This document shows positions 1 through 6,623 of a stretch of 10,207 nucleotides of DNA, in pieces. This DNA comes from an uncultured Alphaproteobacteria bacterium (GTDB taxonomy: Bacteria > Pseudomonadota > Alphaproteobacteria > Reyranellales > Reyranellaceae): NCBI GenBank assembly GCA_903929895.1, contig CAIYWM010000706.1, forward strand, positions 1 through 10,207, in the 5' to 3' direction. The position numbers and the translations under genes were made by a program. Every line of letters starts with the position of its first letter. The stretch's first letter is position 1. Below the pieces are notes generated by a model that was given only the letters and a program-made list of their open reading frames with translations, ran no database searches and was not told where the DNA came from.

Positions 1-51
1 CACTCCGCCTCGCCGCGCGAGGCTACGGTCGAGACGACGGCTTTCTATTAA
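1..51 (+). CDS. Possible C-terminal end of a gene running in from the left edge
   Basis: Reading frame 1 is open from the first base to a TAA at 49-51 and encodes 16 residues ending ...TVETTAFY. The stop sits inside a small hairpin, and the next gene (minus strand) ends at 67. That arrangement fits two convergent genes. The fragment is far too short to assign to a family, and an open frame of this length is common by chance in GC-rich DNA, so the call rests mainly on position. The sequence left of the window would settle it. Confidence 0.3.
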   Translation, partial: HSASPREATVETTAFY

Positions 52-55
52 GCCG
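38..55. terminator. Small hairpin between convergent gene ends
   Basis: CGGCTT (38-43) pairs with AAGCCG (50-55) around the loop TCTATT. It lies 12 bases from the stop of the flavin-reductase gene and spans the possible stop at 49-51. There is no clear T-tract on either side, so termination is an inference from position. A second stronger hairpin, GCCTCGC (7-13) with GCGAGGC (17-23), lies just to the left. Confidence 0.25.
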
Positions 56-66
56 ATAGCAAGGCG

Positions 67-702
67 TTACTGATACCGGGGATCGTCGGGGCGGCGCATC
101 TTCCAGACGTTGTCGGTCGTCGTGTATTCGCTGTAGCCCAGCCGCGCGACCGGCTTCATCGCCATGATGTCGACGCGCCCTTCCTTAAGAATGGCGTCGT
201 CGATGTGGATGCCGACCACCTGGCCCAGCACGATCGAGCCGCGCTTGGCTTCGTGACCCGGCTCCTCCGGCAGTTCGATCGTCTTCCAGTACTTGCACTC
301 GAGCGCGACCGGCGATTCCTTGACCCGCGGCGGCTTCACGAAGCGGCACGGCTCGGGCGTCAGGCCGGCGAGCTTCATCTCGTCGATGCCGTAGGCCACC
401 ATCGCCGTGGTGATGTTCATCTTCTCGCTCATCTCCGCAGTCACCATGTTGACCACGAACTCGCCGGTCTCCTCGGCGTTCATGCGGCTGTGCTTGGTCG
501 GCGTGTCGCCATAGGTGCCGGTAATGGCGAAGTAGACCATGGGCGGGAATTCGCCGACGCCGTTGTAGAAGCTGTAGGGGGCGAGATTGACCCTGCCCTG
601 GCCATCGACCGTGGAGATCCAGCCGATTGGCCGCGGCACGATCAGCGCCTTCAGTGGATCCTGCGGCAGTCCGTGGTCGCGCTTGGCGGCATCGTAGAAC
701 AT
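67..702 (-). CDS. Flavin reductase family protein (FMN-binding split barrel)
   Basis: This 211-residue protein belongs to the DIM6/NTAB flavin reductase-like family. Members bind FMN in a split beta-barrel and usually supply reduced flavin to a partner oxygenase or act as small flavin oxidoreductases. The family signature is visible near the N-terminus: RPIGWIST (24-31), followed by NLAPYSFYN (39-47) and a segment around residues 53-90 of the type that lines the flavin site. The length matches the family. The ATG at 700-702 is preceded by a good ribosome-binding site (GAGGAAAG) that overlaps the stop of the upstream gene, which ends 10 bases away. The two genes are therefore probably one operon with coupled translation. 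No partner oxygenase is visible here, so the substrate is unknown. The neighbouring FAD oxidoreductase may be a functional partner, but that is inference. Family assignment is firm; specific role is not. Confidence 0.88.
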   Translation of the reverse strand: MFYDAAKRDHGLPQDPLKALIVPRPIGWISTVDGQGRVNLAPYSFYNGVGEFPPMVYFAITGTYGDTPTKHSRMNAEETGEFVVNMVTAEMSEKMNITTAMVAYGIDEMKLAGLTPEPCRFVKPPRVKESPVALECKYWKTIELPEEPGHEAKRGSIVLGQVVGIHIDDAILKEGRVDIMAMKPVARLGYSEYTTTDNVWKMRRPDDPRYQ

Positions 703-712
703 CTGTCTTTCC

Positions 713-1903
713 TCACCCGAATTTCACTGGTGGTGTCTGCACTGTCGGCGCCGCCGCATCAAGGATCGCCTGCCGGTCGCCCGACCGCGGCGGATAGATG
801 CGCTCGCGATTGATCAGCTCCTTGGTTCGCTTGGCCTTGGCGCCGCGCGACACCAGCTTGCGCTCCCAGCCCTCGGTGTAGAGCGCCCCCCAGGAGCCGA
901 GATCGAGGATGGTCGTGTACCAGGCGATGGAAAGCGGCAGCATAGGTTGGCCCAGCAGGTCGCAAACCGCATTGTGGCCGGCGAAACGACCCATCGGCCG
1001 TCCATGCTGGCAGGACATGACACAGCCATGGATGCCGTCGATCGGGAACGTCGCCGCGTCGCCCGCCGCGAATTCGGTGTCCAATCCCCTGATCTTCAAT
1101 GTCGCATCGACCGGCAGGCGGTCGAGACGATCGCGCTCCACCGGGAAGGCGGCCGTGAGCGGATGGGCCCGCATGCCGGCGCACCACACGACCGTTTCCG
1201 CCTCGATACGCTCGCCGCCCTGCAGCGTCGCGCCCCTGGCATCGACGGCCGCGACCGACACCCCGCCGCGCCTCTCGACGCCCAACGCCTGCAGCGCCTC
1301 CTCGATGACCGGGACGGCCTCGTCGCCCATGTCCGAACCGATGCGCGGCGCATGGTCGGCCAGGATGACTCGCGGCGCGGCAATGCCGGCGGCGCGCAGC
1401 TTGGCCGGCATCTCGGCCGCGGCCTCGATGCCGGTCAGGCCACCGCCCACGACCAGCACGGTCGAAGCGCCGGTCGGCAGCTTCGCGATGTGCGCATTGA
1501 GCCGCATCGCCGCTTCGTAGGTGTCGACGTCGAATCCGTATCTGGAGAGGCCGGGAATCGGAGGTCGTGCGAGCCGGCTGCCGAGCGCGAAGACAAGACG
1601 GTCGTATCCGATCTCTTGCGATGCATGCACCGCCTCATAGGTCACGATGCGGCGTGCAATGTCGATGCCGGTCACGGTACCCTCGAGGCGCCGCATGCCG
1701 ACCGGCGCCAAGACGCTGTCGAGCGCCACGCGCGTATCCGAGAGATCGGCCTCGTAGTTGCGCACGCGGATCGAATGCCAGGGCGTGTCGCTCAGCAGGG
1801 TGATCTCGATGTCGGCGCCCAGCATGTCGCGCGCCCGCGCGGCCGCCAGCGCACTCCACAGTCCGGCGAACCCGCCGCCGAGAACCAGGATTCTTCCCGT
1901 CAT
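713..1903 (-). CDS. FAD-dependent pyridine nucleotide oxidoreductase, NDH-2-like
   Basis: The 396-residue product has the two-dinucleotide-fold layout of type II NADH dehydrogenases and related FAD oxidoreductases. An N-terminal FAD-binding glycine motif (VLGGGFAG, 7-14) is followed by ATG-type motif LVFALGSR (103-110). A second glycine motif for NAD(P)H, VVGGGLTGIE (151-160), and the FAD ribityl motif FAAGDAA (278-284) complete the set. NDH-2 enzymes pass electrons from NADH to quinone at the inner membrane face without pumping protons. No transmembrane helix or obvious amphipathic C-terminal anchor is visible, so a soluble role is possible. A start 24 codons further upstream is open, but the flavin motif should begin within the first ten residues, so I chose the ATG at 1901-1903. 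No clear Shine-Dalgarno precedes it. It is the first gene of a probable two-gene operon with the flavin reductase and is divergent from the SCO gene (65-base gap). A plausible link to SCO is respiratory electron transport. Confidence 0.82.
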   Translation of the reverse strand: MTGRILVLGGGFAGLWSALAAARARDMLGADIEITLLSDTPWHSIRVRNYEADLSDTRVALDSVLAPVGMRRLEGTVTGIDIARRIVTYEAVHASQEIGYDRLVFALGSRLARPPIPGLSRYGFDVDTYEAAMRLNAHIAKLPTGASTVLVVGGGLTGIEAAAEMPAKLRAAGIAAPRVILADHAPRIGSDMGDEAVPVIEEALQALGVERRGGVSVAAVDARGATLQGGERIEAETVVWCAGMRAHPLTAAFPVERDRLDRLPVDATLKIRGLDTEFAAGDAATFPIDGIHGCVMSCQHGRPMGRFAGHNAVCDLLGQPMLPLSIAWYTTILDLGSWGALYTEGWERKLVSRGAKAKRTKELINRERIYPPRSGDRQAILDAAAPTVQTPPVKFG

Positions 1904-1968
1904 CACATGAGGTTGTGCGACGAGCGGTCCGGCTTGTCGAGCCGCCGCGTGCAGCCCATGTTCTCGCC

Positions 1969-2547
1969 ATGTCACGCACCATGAAGGCGCTGCTCGGCGT
2001 CTGGATAGCCGCTCTCGTCGTTGCGGCCGGCTGGATCGGCTGGGACGCCACGCAGGGCGGAAAGCCGTCGATCGGCGGGCCGTTCCAGCTCGTCGACCAG
2101 GACGGCCGCCCGTTCTCGAGCGATCAGCTCAAGGGCAAGCCGACGCTGATCTATTTCGGTTTCACCTATTGCCCCGACGTCTGCCCGACCTCGCTGCTGC
2201 TGATGGAGACGGCGGTCGAGAAGCTGGGACCGGACGCGGCCAAGAAGGTGAACCTCGTCTTCATCACCGTCGATCCCGAGCGCGACACGCCGGAGCTGCT
2301 GAAGGGCTACGTCCCGAACTTCGGGCCGGGGATCATCGGTCTCACCGGAACGCCCAAGCAGATCGCCGATGTGGCCAAGGCCTATCGCGTCTACTACCAG
2401 AAAGTGCCCGACAAGGAGGGTTCGCCCTACCTCATGGACCACTCCTCGATCGTCTACCTGCTCGATCGCAACGGCCGCTTCGTGACCCACTTCACCCATG
2501 ACGCCAAGGCCGAAACCATCGCGAAGGCCGTGGGGCGTCTTCTCTAA
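1969..2547 (+). CDS. SCO1/SenC family copper chaperone, membrane anchored
   Basis: SCO proteins deliver copper to, or reduce the thiols of, the CuA site of cytochrome c oxidase on the periplasmic side of the inner membrane. The 192-residue product starts with a short basic stretch and one hydrophobic segment (about residues 6-24), which acts as a membrane anchor. A thioredoxin-like domain follows. The copper ligands are present: CPDVC (Cys68 and Cys72, within FTYCPDVCP) and His158 in the MDHSS motif. The conserved VDPERDTP lies at 101-108. The length is typical. The frame is open for 18 codons upstream of 1969, but those codons do not look like an N-terminus. The choice is between ATG 1969 and ATG 1981, and neither has a strong ribosome-binding site. 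The divergent neighbour is a respiratory-type FAD oxidoreductase. No cytochrome oxidase genes are in the window. Confidence 0.93.
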   Translation: MSRTMKALLGVWIAALVVAAGWIGWDATQGGKPSIGGPFQLVDQDGRPFSSDQLKGKPTLIYFGFTYCPDVCPTSLLLMETAVEKLGPDAAKKVNLVFITVDPERDTPELLKGYVPNFGPGIIGLTGTPKQIADVAKAYRVYYQKVPDKEGSPYLMDHSSIVYLLDRNGRFVTHFTHDAKAETIAKAVGRLL

Positions 2548-2586
2548 GTCCTTGTTTTTACACAATTGTTGCGTCGCAATATGGAC

Positions 2587-2614
2587 GTGACAAGGGCTCG
2601 CCGGAGCGTACAAT
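2587..2614 (+). promoter_or_regulatory. Candidate sigma70-type promoter for phaZ
   Basis: GTGACA (2587-2592) matches the -35 consensus at five of six positions. After a 16-base spacer, TACAAT (2609-2614) matches the -10 consensus at five of six. The expected transcription start is about 2620-2624, at or just before the phaZ ATG at 2624. No Shine-Dalgarno is visible ahead of that ATG, which fits a leaderless or nearly leaderless transcript. This is sequence-matching evidence only. Confidence 0.5.
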
Positions 2615-2623
2615 CCGCGCCCC

Positions 2624-3844
2624 ATGCTTTATCAAGCCTACGAATTCCAGCGGCAGCTCTCCGTCCCTCTCCGGATGTGGGCCGGCGCCCTCGAGCAGGT
2701 TTATTCCAGCCCCTACAATCCGTGGGCGGAAACCTGGGTCGGCAAGTCGATCGCCGCAGGCGCGGAGATCATGACGCGCCTCACCCAGAACTACGGCAAG
2801 CCGGCGTTCGGGTTGAAGACGACGACGGTCGGCGACGAGACCGTCGCGGTCAACGAAGAAATCCTGCTGCGCAAGCCGTTCTGCCAGCTCCTCCATTTCC
2901 ATCGCGACACCACCCGCCGCGACCCCAAGGTGCTGGTGGTGGCGCCGATGAGCGGCCACTACGCCACCTTGTTGCGCGGCACGGTCGAGGCGCTGCTGCC
3001 CGACCATGACGTCCACATCACCGACTGGATCGACGCGCGCGAAGTGCCGCTCAGCCAGGGGAACTTCGACCTCGACGACTATATCGACTACGTCGCGGAT
3101 TTCTGCCGCTACCTCGGATCCGATGTCCACGTCATCGCCGTCTGCCAGCCCTCGGTGCCGGTGCTGGCTGCCGCCGCGCTGATGGCGGAGGCCAAGGAGC
3201 CGCGCCAGCCCAAGTCGCTCACCCTGATGGGCGGCCCGATCGACACCCGTGTCAGCCCGACGGTCCCCAACGACCTCGCGATGCGCAACTCGATGATGTG
3301 GTTCCGGCATAACGTCATCTCGACGGTGCCGCTCAACTATCCGGGTGCGATGCGCCGCGTCTATCCGGGCTTCCTGCAGCTCACCTCGTTCATCAGCATG
3401 AACCTCGACCGCCATGTGAATGCGCACATGCGGCAGTTCGAGCATCTGGTGAAGGGCGACGACGATCCGGCGGACGCTCACCGCACCTTCTACGACGAAT
3501 ATCTCGCCGTGATGGATCTCAGCGCCGAGTTCTATCTCCAGACCATCGAGGTCGTTTTCAAGGAACACCTGCTGCCGCGCGGCGAATGGGTGAGCCGCGG
3601 CCGCAAGATCGATCCCTCCTTCATCGAGACGGCGCTGATGACGGTCGAGGGCGAGCTGGACGACATCTCCGGCGTCGGCCAGACCAAGGCGGCCCATGCG
3701 CTGACGCCCAACATTCCCGGCGCGCGGCACGTGCACTGGGAACAGCCGCGGGTCGGCCATTACGGCATCTTCAATGGCCGCAAGTGGCGCGAACAGATCA
3801 TGCCGCGCGTCCGCACCTTCATTCGCGAGAACGACGCCCGATAG
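2624..3844 (+). CDS. phaZ: Intracellular polyhydroxyalkanoate depolymerase
   Basis: This enzyme hydrolyses stored PHB/PHA granules inside the cell to release hydroxybutyrate for carbon and energy. The 406-residue protein matches the family in length and in its opening (MLYQAYEFQR, then a tryptophan-rich stretch to about residue 40). It is an alpha/beta hydrolase whose nucleophile is a cysteine rather than serine, seen as VCQPS with Cys174. The expected acid is Asp346 or Asp347 (GELDDISG), and the catalytic histidine is His379 (VGHYGIF). No signal peptide is present, as expected for granule-associated intracellular enzymes. ATG 2624 starts the conserved N-terminus. It lacks a ribosome-binding site but follows a good -10 element by 9 bases, suggesting a leaderless message. 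No phaC, phaR or phasin gene is adjacent. The next gene is a phosphatase 144 bases downstream, probably a separate unit. Confidence 0.95.
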   Translation: MLYQAYEFQRQLSVPLRMWAGALEQVYSSPYNPWAETWVGKSIAAGAEIMTRLTQNYGKPAFGLKTTTVGDETVAVNEEILLRKPFCQLLHFHRDTTRRDPKVLVVAPMSGHYATLLRGTVEALLPDHDVHITDWIDAREVPLSQGNFDLDDYIDYVADFCRYLGSDVHVIAVCQPSVPVLAAAALMAEAKEPRQPKSLTLMGGPIDTRVSPTVPNDLAMRNSMMWFRHNVISTVPLNYPGAMRRVYPGFLQLTSFISMNLDRHVNAHMRQFEHLVKGDDDPADAHRTFYDEYLAVMDLSAEFYLQTIEVVFKEHLLPRGEWVSRGRKIDPSFIETALMTVEGELDDISGVGQTKAAHALTPNIPGARHVHWEQPRVGHYGIFNGRKWREQIMPRVRTFIRENDAR

Positions 3845-3903
3845 AGTCTTTCCGTCGTGAATTGAGCCGCAGAGTTCATGATCAATCGCTTCCTCATTCA
3901 AAT

Positions 3904-3928
3904 GGGGAAGTGCCCCGCCACACGGGGC
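3904..3928 (+). other. Two mutually exclusive GC hairpins in the phaZ-phosphatase gap
   Basis: The 144-base gap (3845-3988) contains GGGG (3904-3907), CCCC (3913-3916) and GGGG (3924-3927). The middle block can pair with either flank. The downstream pairing is stronger: GCCCCG (3912-3917) with CGGGGC (3923-3928), loop CCACA. It could act as a phaZ terminator stem, but no T-tract follows. The remainder of the gap holds a TAGCAT (3977-3982) seven bases before the phosphatase ATG, which might be a weak -10, and no convincing -35. No function is proven. Confidence 0.3.
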
Positions 3929-3988
3929 GATGGCGCCCGCAAGCCGACCGCTGTGGAGCGCCAAACCGGATAGGGCTAGCATGGCCCC

Positions 3989-4846
3989 ATGACCGACCTG
4001 CCCGTCATCCTTTCCGAGTGGAAACCCGCCCCCTTCGACGTGAAGGGCGAGACTGTTTTCGCCATCGGCGATGTCCATGGCTGTGCGGCAGAACTCGGCG
4101 TGCTCCTGAAATCCATTGCCGGCCTGGCCGGCGAAGCCAAGGGCCGGCGCCGGCTGATCTATCTCGGCGACATGATCAACCGCGGCCCCGACAGCGCCGG
4201 TGTGCTCGAATTGTGGGCGCGGAACGAGGAGGCGCACGGCGTCGATCATGTCGACCGGCTGATGGGCAACCACGAGATCATGATGATGCTCACGGTCGTC
4301 GGCGGGCCGCACGCACACAAGGCCGAGACCATGTGGCTCAGCAAGCGCATGGGCGGCCACATTCTCCTCGACGAGCTGGCGGCCCGCGCCGGACGCCCGG
4401 CGCCGCACGCCGACCAGGCGCTGCTGCACGAGGCCCTCGGCGAGACGGTCGTGCACCGGTTGCAGGGCATGCGCTCGCATGTCCGGCTGGGCAACACGGT
4501 GTTCGTCCATGGCGGCCTCGATCCCCATGCCGACCCGGACGAGTTTCTCGGCCGGCCCTGGCTGATCTTCACCGAGGCGCGCTGGGCCTGGATCAATCAC
4601 GGGTTCCTCGACTGGAAGCAGGGCTTCGGCGGCACGCTGGTGGTCCATGGTCACACGCCGCCCGACAAGCACACGGCGATCAGCGGCATGGAAGACCCGC
4701 ACCTTTTCGAGGGTGACCGCCTGGGTCTCGACGGCGGCAGCGCCCGCACCGGCATCGTGATCGGTGCGCAGATCCAGGATGGCCGCTATCGCATCCTGAA
4801 GGCGGGCACTCCTTTCGAGACTCCCATCTCTTCCGACGCCGGCTGA
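3989..4846 (+). CDS. PPP-family metallophosphatase (Ser/Thr phosphatase or ApaH-like)
   Basis: This 285-residue protein carries the full metal-binding signature of the PPP phosphoesterase superfamily, in order. These are GDVHG (27-31), GDMINRGPDS (60-69), GNHE (93-96), HGG (174-176) and HGHTP (220-224). Asp28, His30, Asp61, Asn94, His174 and His220 are the expected ligands for the two-metal site. Relatives either remove phosphate from Ser/Thr residues of proteins or split diadenosine tetraphosphate symmetrically (ApaH). GNHE and the DMINRG form favour the bacterial protein-phosphatase-like branch, but substrate cannot be read from sequence. No signal peptide or membrane segment is visible, so it is cytoplasmic. 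ATG 3989 gives the family N-terminus; an ATG at 3981 is out of frame. No Shine-Dalgarno lies at normal spacing. It is flanked by phaZ and the ECF42 module, with gaps suggesting an independent unit. Confidence 0.88.
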   Translation: MTDLPVILSEWKPAPFDVKGETVFAIGDVHGCAAELGVLLKSIAGLAGEAKGRRRLIYLGDMINRGPDSAGVLELWARNEEAHGVDHVDRLMGNHEIMMMLTVVGGPHAHKAETMWLSKRMGGHILLDELAARAGRPAPHADQALLHEALGETVVHRLQGMRSHVRLGNTVFVHGGLDPHADPDEFLGRPWLIFTEARWAWINHGFLDWKQGFGGTLVVHGHTPPDKHTAISGMEDPHLFEGDRLGLDGGSARTGIVIGAQIQDGRYRILKAGTPFETPISSDAG

Positions 4847-4868
4847 GCTCAAACATTTTGGGCCGGCC

Positions 4869-4895
4869 TGTCGGCATGAGGCCCATTCCTGCGTC
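4869..4895 (+). promoter_or_regulatory. Candidate ECF42-type promoter driving the DGPF-sigma operon
   Basis: TGTCGG (4869-4874), a 17-base spacer and CGTC (4892-4895) precede the DGPF gene. The reported ECF42 target signature is TGTCGA at -35 and CG(A/T)C at -10. This site has one mismatch in the -35 and none in the -10. The same element with identical spacing and identical flanks (CTGTCGG and CGTCCTC) occurs before the VOC gene. The start of transcription should be near 4902, about 20 bases before the ATG. This implies autoregulation by the sigma factor encoded in the operon. Confidence 0.72.
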
Positions 4896-4921
4896 CTCTG
4901 TCCAACAGGAGCCGAAGCCCC

Positions 4922-5311
4922 ATGCTCTACGCGATCCTTTGCTACAATTCCGAGGAAGCCATCGGCGCGTGGTCCAAGGACCATCACGACGAGACCATGG
5001 CCCGGCTCTACGCCGTGAACGACAAGCTTGCCCGGCAGGGACGGCTGGGGCCGGTGGCCCGCCTCCTGCCGACGACGGCGGCCACGACCCTGCGCAAGGG
5101 GCGCGAGGAGATGGTGATCGACGGACCCTTCGCGGAGACCAAGGAACAGCTTCTCGGCTTCTACGTCATCGACTGCGCCTCGCTCGAGGAGGCGCTCGAC
5201 ACGGCAAAGGAGCTGGCCAAGGCCAACCCCGGGACCGGCAGCTACGAGATCCGGCCGGTGGCCGAATTCCATCCCAGCCAGCTTGCTGACGAGAAGAAGC
5301 CCGCCGCATGA
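4922..5311 (+). CDS. DGPF-domain / YCII-related protein
   Basis: This 129-residue cytoplasmic protein belongs to the YCII-related (DGPF) family, named for the motif seen here at 67-70 within VIDGPFAETKEQ. The N-terminus MLYAILCYN and the central GFYVIDC (79-85) are also typical. The fold is a small ferredoxin-like alpha/beta domain. The biochemical function of DGPF proteins is not established. ATG 4922 is preceded by AGGAG (4907-4911) with a 10-base spacing. The last four bases, ATGA, are shared with the start of the ECF sigma gene, so the two are co-transcribed and probably translationally coupled. DGPF proteins are the characteristic partners and targets of ECF42 sigma factors, which agrees with the promoter upstream. 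The C-terminal tail after residue 115 is lysine- and alanine-rich and poorly conserved in kind. Confidence 0.9.
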   Translation: MLYAILCYNSEEAIGAWSKDHHDETMARLYAVNDKLARQGRLGPVARLLPTTAATTLRKGREEMVIDGPFAETKEQLLGFYVIDCASLEEALDTAKELAKANPGTGSYEIRPVAEFHPSQLADEKKPAA

Positions 5312-6549
5312 ACGATCTCGGCTGGATCGATCCGGTTCTGGCAGCGGCCCGCCCCCGCGTGATGGGCGCGCTGCTGCGCTACTTCCGGACTCTCGATACC
5401 GCCGAGGAAGCCTTCCAGGAAGCCTGCCTGCGCGCCCTCAAGAGCTGGCCGCAGAACGGCCCGCCCCGCGATGCCGCCGCCTGGCTGATCCTGGTCGGAC
5501 GCAATGCCGCGATGGACCAGGTCCGCCGGCAGGCGAAGCAGACCGAACTGCCGGACGAGGCGGTGCTGTCGGACCTCGACGATGCCGAGGCCTCGCTGGC
5601 CGACCGGCTCGACGGCGAGCACTACAAGGACGATATCCTGCGGCTGCTGTTCATCTGCTGCCATCCCGGACTGCCCGCGACGCAGCAGATCGCGCTGGCC
5701 CTGCGCATCGTCTGCGGCCTCTCGGTGAAGCAGATCGCCCAGGCCTTCCTGGTAGGCGAGGCCGCGATGGAGCAGCGCATCACCCGCGCCAAGGCCCGCA
5801 TTGGCACTGCGGGCCTTGCCTTCGAGACACCGGGCGCACCGGAGCGCGCGGAGCGGCTCGCGGCCGTCGCCGCCATGATCTACCTGCTGTTCAACGAGGG
5901 ATATTCCTCGAGCAGCAGCCGCGAGGCCGAGGCACGTAAGCCGCTGGCCGAGGAGGCGATCTGGCTGGGCCGCCTGCTGTTGCGCCTGTTTCCCGCCGAG
6001 CCGGAAATCATGGGCCTCACCGCGCTGATGCTCCTGCAGCGGGCGCGGGCGAATGCGCGCTTCGACGGGGACGGCAATGTCGTCCTTCTCGAAGACCAGG
6101 ATCGCAGCCTGTGGAGCCGGCCGCGCATCGCCGAGGGACTAGCCCTGATCGACAAGGCGATGCGCCACCGCCGGCCCGGCCCCTATCAGATCCAGGCCGC
6201 GATCGCCGCGCTGCATGCCCGGGCTCAACGAGCAGATGACACGGACTGGGCCCAGATCGACCTGCTCTATGCCAATCTCGAACGGCTGCAGCCCTCGCCC
6301 GTGGTGACGCTCAACCGCGCCATCGCCGTTTCCAAGGTGAAGGGGCCCCAGGCCGCGCTTGAAATGATCGAACCGCTCGGCGAGCGGCTGAAGGGCTATT
6401 TCTACTTCCATGGCGTCAAGGGAGCGCTGCTCGAGCAGCTTGAGCGGCCGCTCGAGGCGCGCGAGGCCTTCGGTCGTGCGATTGCGTTGGCCACCAGCCC
6501 GGCCGAGGCGGCGCACATTCGCCAGCATCTCGATCGGCTGTCCCCCTAA
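5308..6549 (+). CDS. ECF42-type RNA polymerase sigma factor with C-terminal TPR-like extension
   Basis: This 413-residue protein is about twice the length of a minimal ECF sigma factor. Region 2 lies at roughly 10-78 (RYFRTLDTAEEAFQEA, then AAWLILVGRNAAMDQVRR for promoter -10 contact). Region 4, with the helix-turn-helix that reads the -35, lies at roughly 105-165 (ALRIVCGLSVKQIAQAFLV, EAAMEQRITRAKARI). The extension begins near 180 with the DUF6596-like signature YLLFNEGYS (192-200). It continues through helical repeats resembling TPRs (about 310-405), including TLNRAIAVSKVKG. This architecture and a DGPF partner define the ECF42 group. These lack a classical anti-sigma factor, and the extension is thought to be needed for activity. 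No anti-sigma gene is visible here. Translation starts in the ATGA overlap with the DGPF gene. Likely targets are its own operon and the VOC gene. Confidence 0.93.
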   Translation: MNDLGWIDPVLAAARPRVMGALLRYFRTLDTAEEAFQEACLRALKSWPQNGPPRDAAAWLILVGRNAAMDQVRRQAKQTELPDEAVLSDLDDAEASLADRLDGEHYKDDILRLLFICCHPGLPATQQIALALRIVCGLSVKQIAQAFLVGEAAMEQRITRAKARIGTAGLAFETPGAPERAERLAAVAAMIYLLFNEGYSSSSSREAEARKPLAEEAIWLGRLLLRLFPAEPEIMGLTALMLLQRARANARFDGDGNVVLLEDQDRSLWSRPRIAEGLALIDKAMRHRRPGPYQIQAAIAALHARAQRADDTDWAQIDLLYANLERLQPSPVVTLNRAIAVSKVKGPQAALEMIEPLGERLKGYFYFHGVKGALLEQLERPLEAREAFGRAIALATSPAEAAHIRQHLDRLSP

Positions 6550-6564
6550 AAAAGCGCGGGGCAC

Positions 6565-6591
6565 TGTCGGAACTGGCACAGGCCATTCGTC
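6565..6591 (+). promoter_or_regulatory. Candidate ECF42-type promoter driving the VOC gene
   Basis: TGTCGG (6565-6570), a 17-base spacer and CGTC (6588-6591) lie in the 74-base gap between the sigma gene and the VOC gene. Spacing and flanking bases (CTGTCGG, CGTCCTC) match the element before the DGPF gene exactly, while the spacers differ. Transcription would start near 6598, upstream of the strong ribosome-binding site at 6612-6617. The element suggests the VOC gene can be transcribed by the ECF42 sigma independently of read-through. Confidence 0.7.
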
Positions 6592-6623
6592 CTCGGCACA
6601 TGACATCAGCCAAGGAGACCGTC

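Noticed and set aside
1935..1940. TGTCGA in the SCO upstream region as a third ECF42 site
   Set aside because: No CG(A/T)C lies at 16-18 bases downstream, so the -10 half is missing.
947..1984. Plus-strand 345-codon frame opposite the FAD oxidoreductase
   Set aside because: The minus-strand gene has clear dinucleotide-binding motifs; the opposite frame is Arg/His-rich shadow coding.
3878..3973. 31-codon frame in the phaZ-phosphatase gap
   Set aside because: No convincing ribosome-binding site and no recognisable family; chance frames of this size are common.
4861..4868. GGCCGGCC palindrome before the DGPF gene
   Set aside because: An 8-base GC palindrome is expected by chance in DNA of this composition and has no repeat partner.
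2558..5272. Very long minus-strand open frame as a gene
   Set aside because: It overlaps phaZ, the phosphatase and the DGPF gene, all confirmed by catalytic or family motifs, and its translation is low-complexity Arg/His/Ala/Gly-rich with no recognisable domain.
6569..6591. GGAAC-N14-CGTC before the VOC gene as an EcfG promoter
   Set aside because: The spacer is two bases short and CGTC is not CGTT; the overlapping ECF42-type match is exact in spacing and repeated elsewhere.
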